A DNA stretch of 64,000 bases. It comes from Methylobacterium organophilum (GTDB lineage Bacteria; Pseudomonadota; Alphaproteobacteria; Rhizobiales; Beijerinckiaceae). The stretch covers positions 62,001 to 126,000 of the forward strand of contig NZ_BPQV01000013.1 in NCBI RefSeq assembly GCF_022179465.1, given 5' to 3'. Numbering within the stretch: the first letter of the stretch is position 1; each line of letters starts with the position of its first letter. Positions 63,179 through 64,000 of the stretch are shown here, one piece after another. The notes below the pieces were generated by a model, which saw only the letters and a list, made by a program, of their open reading frames with translations, did not search any database and was not told where the DNA came from. The position numbers and the translations under genes are program-made.

Positions 63179-64000
63179 TTGCCCGAGGAACCGACGACGC
63201 CCCCCCGCGCCCCGGCGCCGTCGCGGCGCGTGCCCACCCTCGTCCTCGCCTACGACGCGCCGGAGGCGAGGGAGGACAGCCGGGCGCTCGCCGTCGAGAC
63301 GCCGGTCAACCTCGTCTATGGCGGTGTGCCCTATGCGGTGATGATGGCGACGCCGCGCGACCTCGAGGATTTCGCCTACGGCTTCAGCCTGACGGAGGGC
63401 GTCGTCGCCGCGGCCGCGGAGGTGCGCGGCGCGCAGGTCGAGGCGGCCGAGGAGGGCCTACGCCTCGTGGTCGACATCGCCCCCGGACGCCTGCGCGAAC
63501 ACCTCGCCCGCAAGCGGGCCATGAGCGGGCGCACCGGCTGCGGCGTCTGCGGCATCGAGGACCTGGCCTCGCTTCCCGTGGCCAAGCCCCGCACCGGACG
63601 CGGGCCTGACGTGACGCTGCCGGCGATCGCCGCGGCCCTCTCGGCGCTCGGCGACCGCCAGAGCCTGAACCGCGAGACCCGGGCCGTGCACGCCGCCGCC
63701 TGGGCGCGCCTCGACGGGAGCCTGGAAGCCGTGCGCGAGGATGTCGGCCGCCACAACGCCCTCGACAAGCTGATCGGCGCCCTGATGCGGGCCGGCACCG
63801 ACCCGGACCGGGGCTTCCTGGTGATCACGAGCCGCTGCTCCTTCGAGATGACGGAGAAGGCCGCCGCCTTCGGCGCCTCCGTCATCGTGGCGATCTCCGC
63901 GCCGACCTCGCTCGCCGTGGAGCGGGCCCGTCTGCACGACATGACGCTCTGCGCCATCGCCCGCTCCGACACCCTGACGGTCTTCGCCGGCGGCGAGCGG
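63179..64000 (+). CDS. fdhD: Formate dehydrogenase accessory sulfurtransferase FdhD, 5' part
   Basis: At least 274 residues, open to the window edge. FdhD moves sulfur from IscS to the molybdenum cofactor of formate dehydrogenase, important in methylotrophs. AVETPVNLVYGGVPYAVMMATPRDLEDFAYGF opens the family, MSGRTGCGVCGIEDL contains the catalytic Cys121 and Cys124, matching E. coli numbering, and REDVGRHNALDKLIGAL and SRCSFEMTEKAAAFGASVIVAISAPT follow. The start is TTG 63179, with GGAGGG about ten bases upstream; the nearby ATG at 63165 is out of frame. The last few residues are missing. Confidence 0.94.
   Translation, partial: MPEEPTTPPRAPAPSRRVPTLVLAYDAPEAREDSRALAVETPVNLVYGGVPYAVMMATPRDLEDFAYGFSLTEGVVAAAAEVRGAQVEAAEEGLRLVVDIAPGRLREHLARKRAMSGRTGCGVCGIEDLASLPVAKPRTGRGPDVTLPAIAAALSALGDRQSLNRETRAVHAAAWARLDGSLEAVREDVGRHNALDKLIGALMRAGTDPDRGFLVITSRCSFEMTEKAAAFGASVIVAISAPTSLAVERARLHDMTLCAIARSDTLTVFAGGER

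Overview
The window is high-GC (about 70 %) chromosomal DNA from an alphaproteobacterium of the order Rhizobiales, most probably Methylobacterium or Methylorubrum. The best marker is a MeaB GTPase (11980-12972) that matches, from memory, the M. extorquens protein almost residue for residue. A rhizobial-type aa3 oxidase cluster, a trpA-accD-folC run, an AccD that lacks most of its zinc-ribbon cysteines and an Omp25-like barrel agree with this. I see no rRNA, tRNA, CRISPR array, prophage or insertion sequence. The gene content is mostly core and housekeeping with some accessory genes.

Layout, left to right. 1-9 kb: tail of a sulfite-oxidase-like molybdoenzyme, a secreted protein with a papain-like Gln/Cys/His/Asn set, a P1 peptidase overlapping rarD, a ribosome-modulation-factor-like mini-protein before metC, an Ig/LysM protein, a LOG-family hydrolase and a methyltransferase. 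9-18 kb: cysS, a pyroglutamyl-peptidase homologue, meaB, a 2-oxoglutarate/Fe(II) oxygenase, an adenosine/adenine deaminase divergent from a LysR regulator, and a DUF900 esterase. 18-34 kb: addA, DUF427, a methyltransferase, comF with an apparent CTG start, a nitrate/nitrite porter, an L,D-transpeptidase, a sugar dehydrogenase, trxA, an Omp25-like protein and the leftward run trpA-accD-folC. AddA, trxA, folC, accD and trpA lie close together in many Rhizobiales; here the group is loosened, and addB and trpB are not next to their partners.

34-47 kb: a GT61 glycosyltransferase, a hemolysin III protein, a YflT-like stress protein, an isolated flhA, DUF3597, a three-gene ABC importer followed by a ureidoglycolate-lyase gene, a secreted MetX-like hydrolase, an ankyrin protein, and a LysR gene divergent from doxX and a VOC dioxygenase. 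47-56 kb: a frameshifted orphan Phd/YefM antitoxin, uvrB with a long N-terminal extension, a PglK-like flippase with an aldose epimerase, DUF2293, an OpuCA-type ATPase without a permease, a NUDIX hydrolase and a two-cysteine OhrR. 56-64 kb: DUF983 and the leftward cytochrome c oxidase operon ctaC-ctaD-ctaB-(54-aa protein)-ctaG-ctaE, divergent from fdhD, which runs off the right edge.

No complete new system stands out. The most unusual items are the papain-like exported protein, the dispersed intergenic repeat pair (8078-8211 and 14098-14263), the broken antitoxin, the CTG start of comF and a GAAC-N4-GTTC palindrome before uvrB. All functional calls rest on motif recognition by eye; no database search was run.
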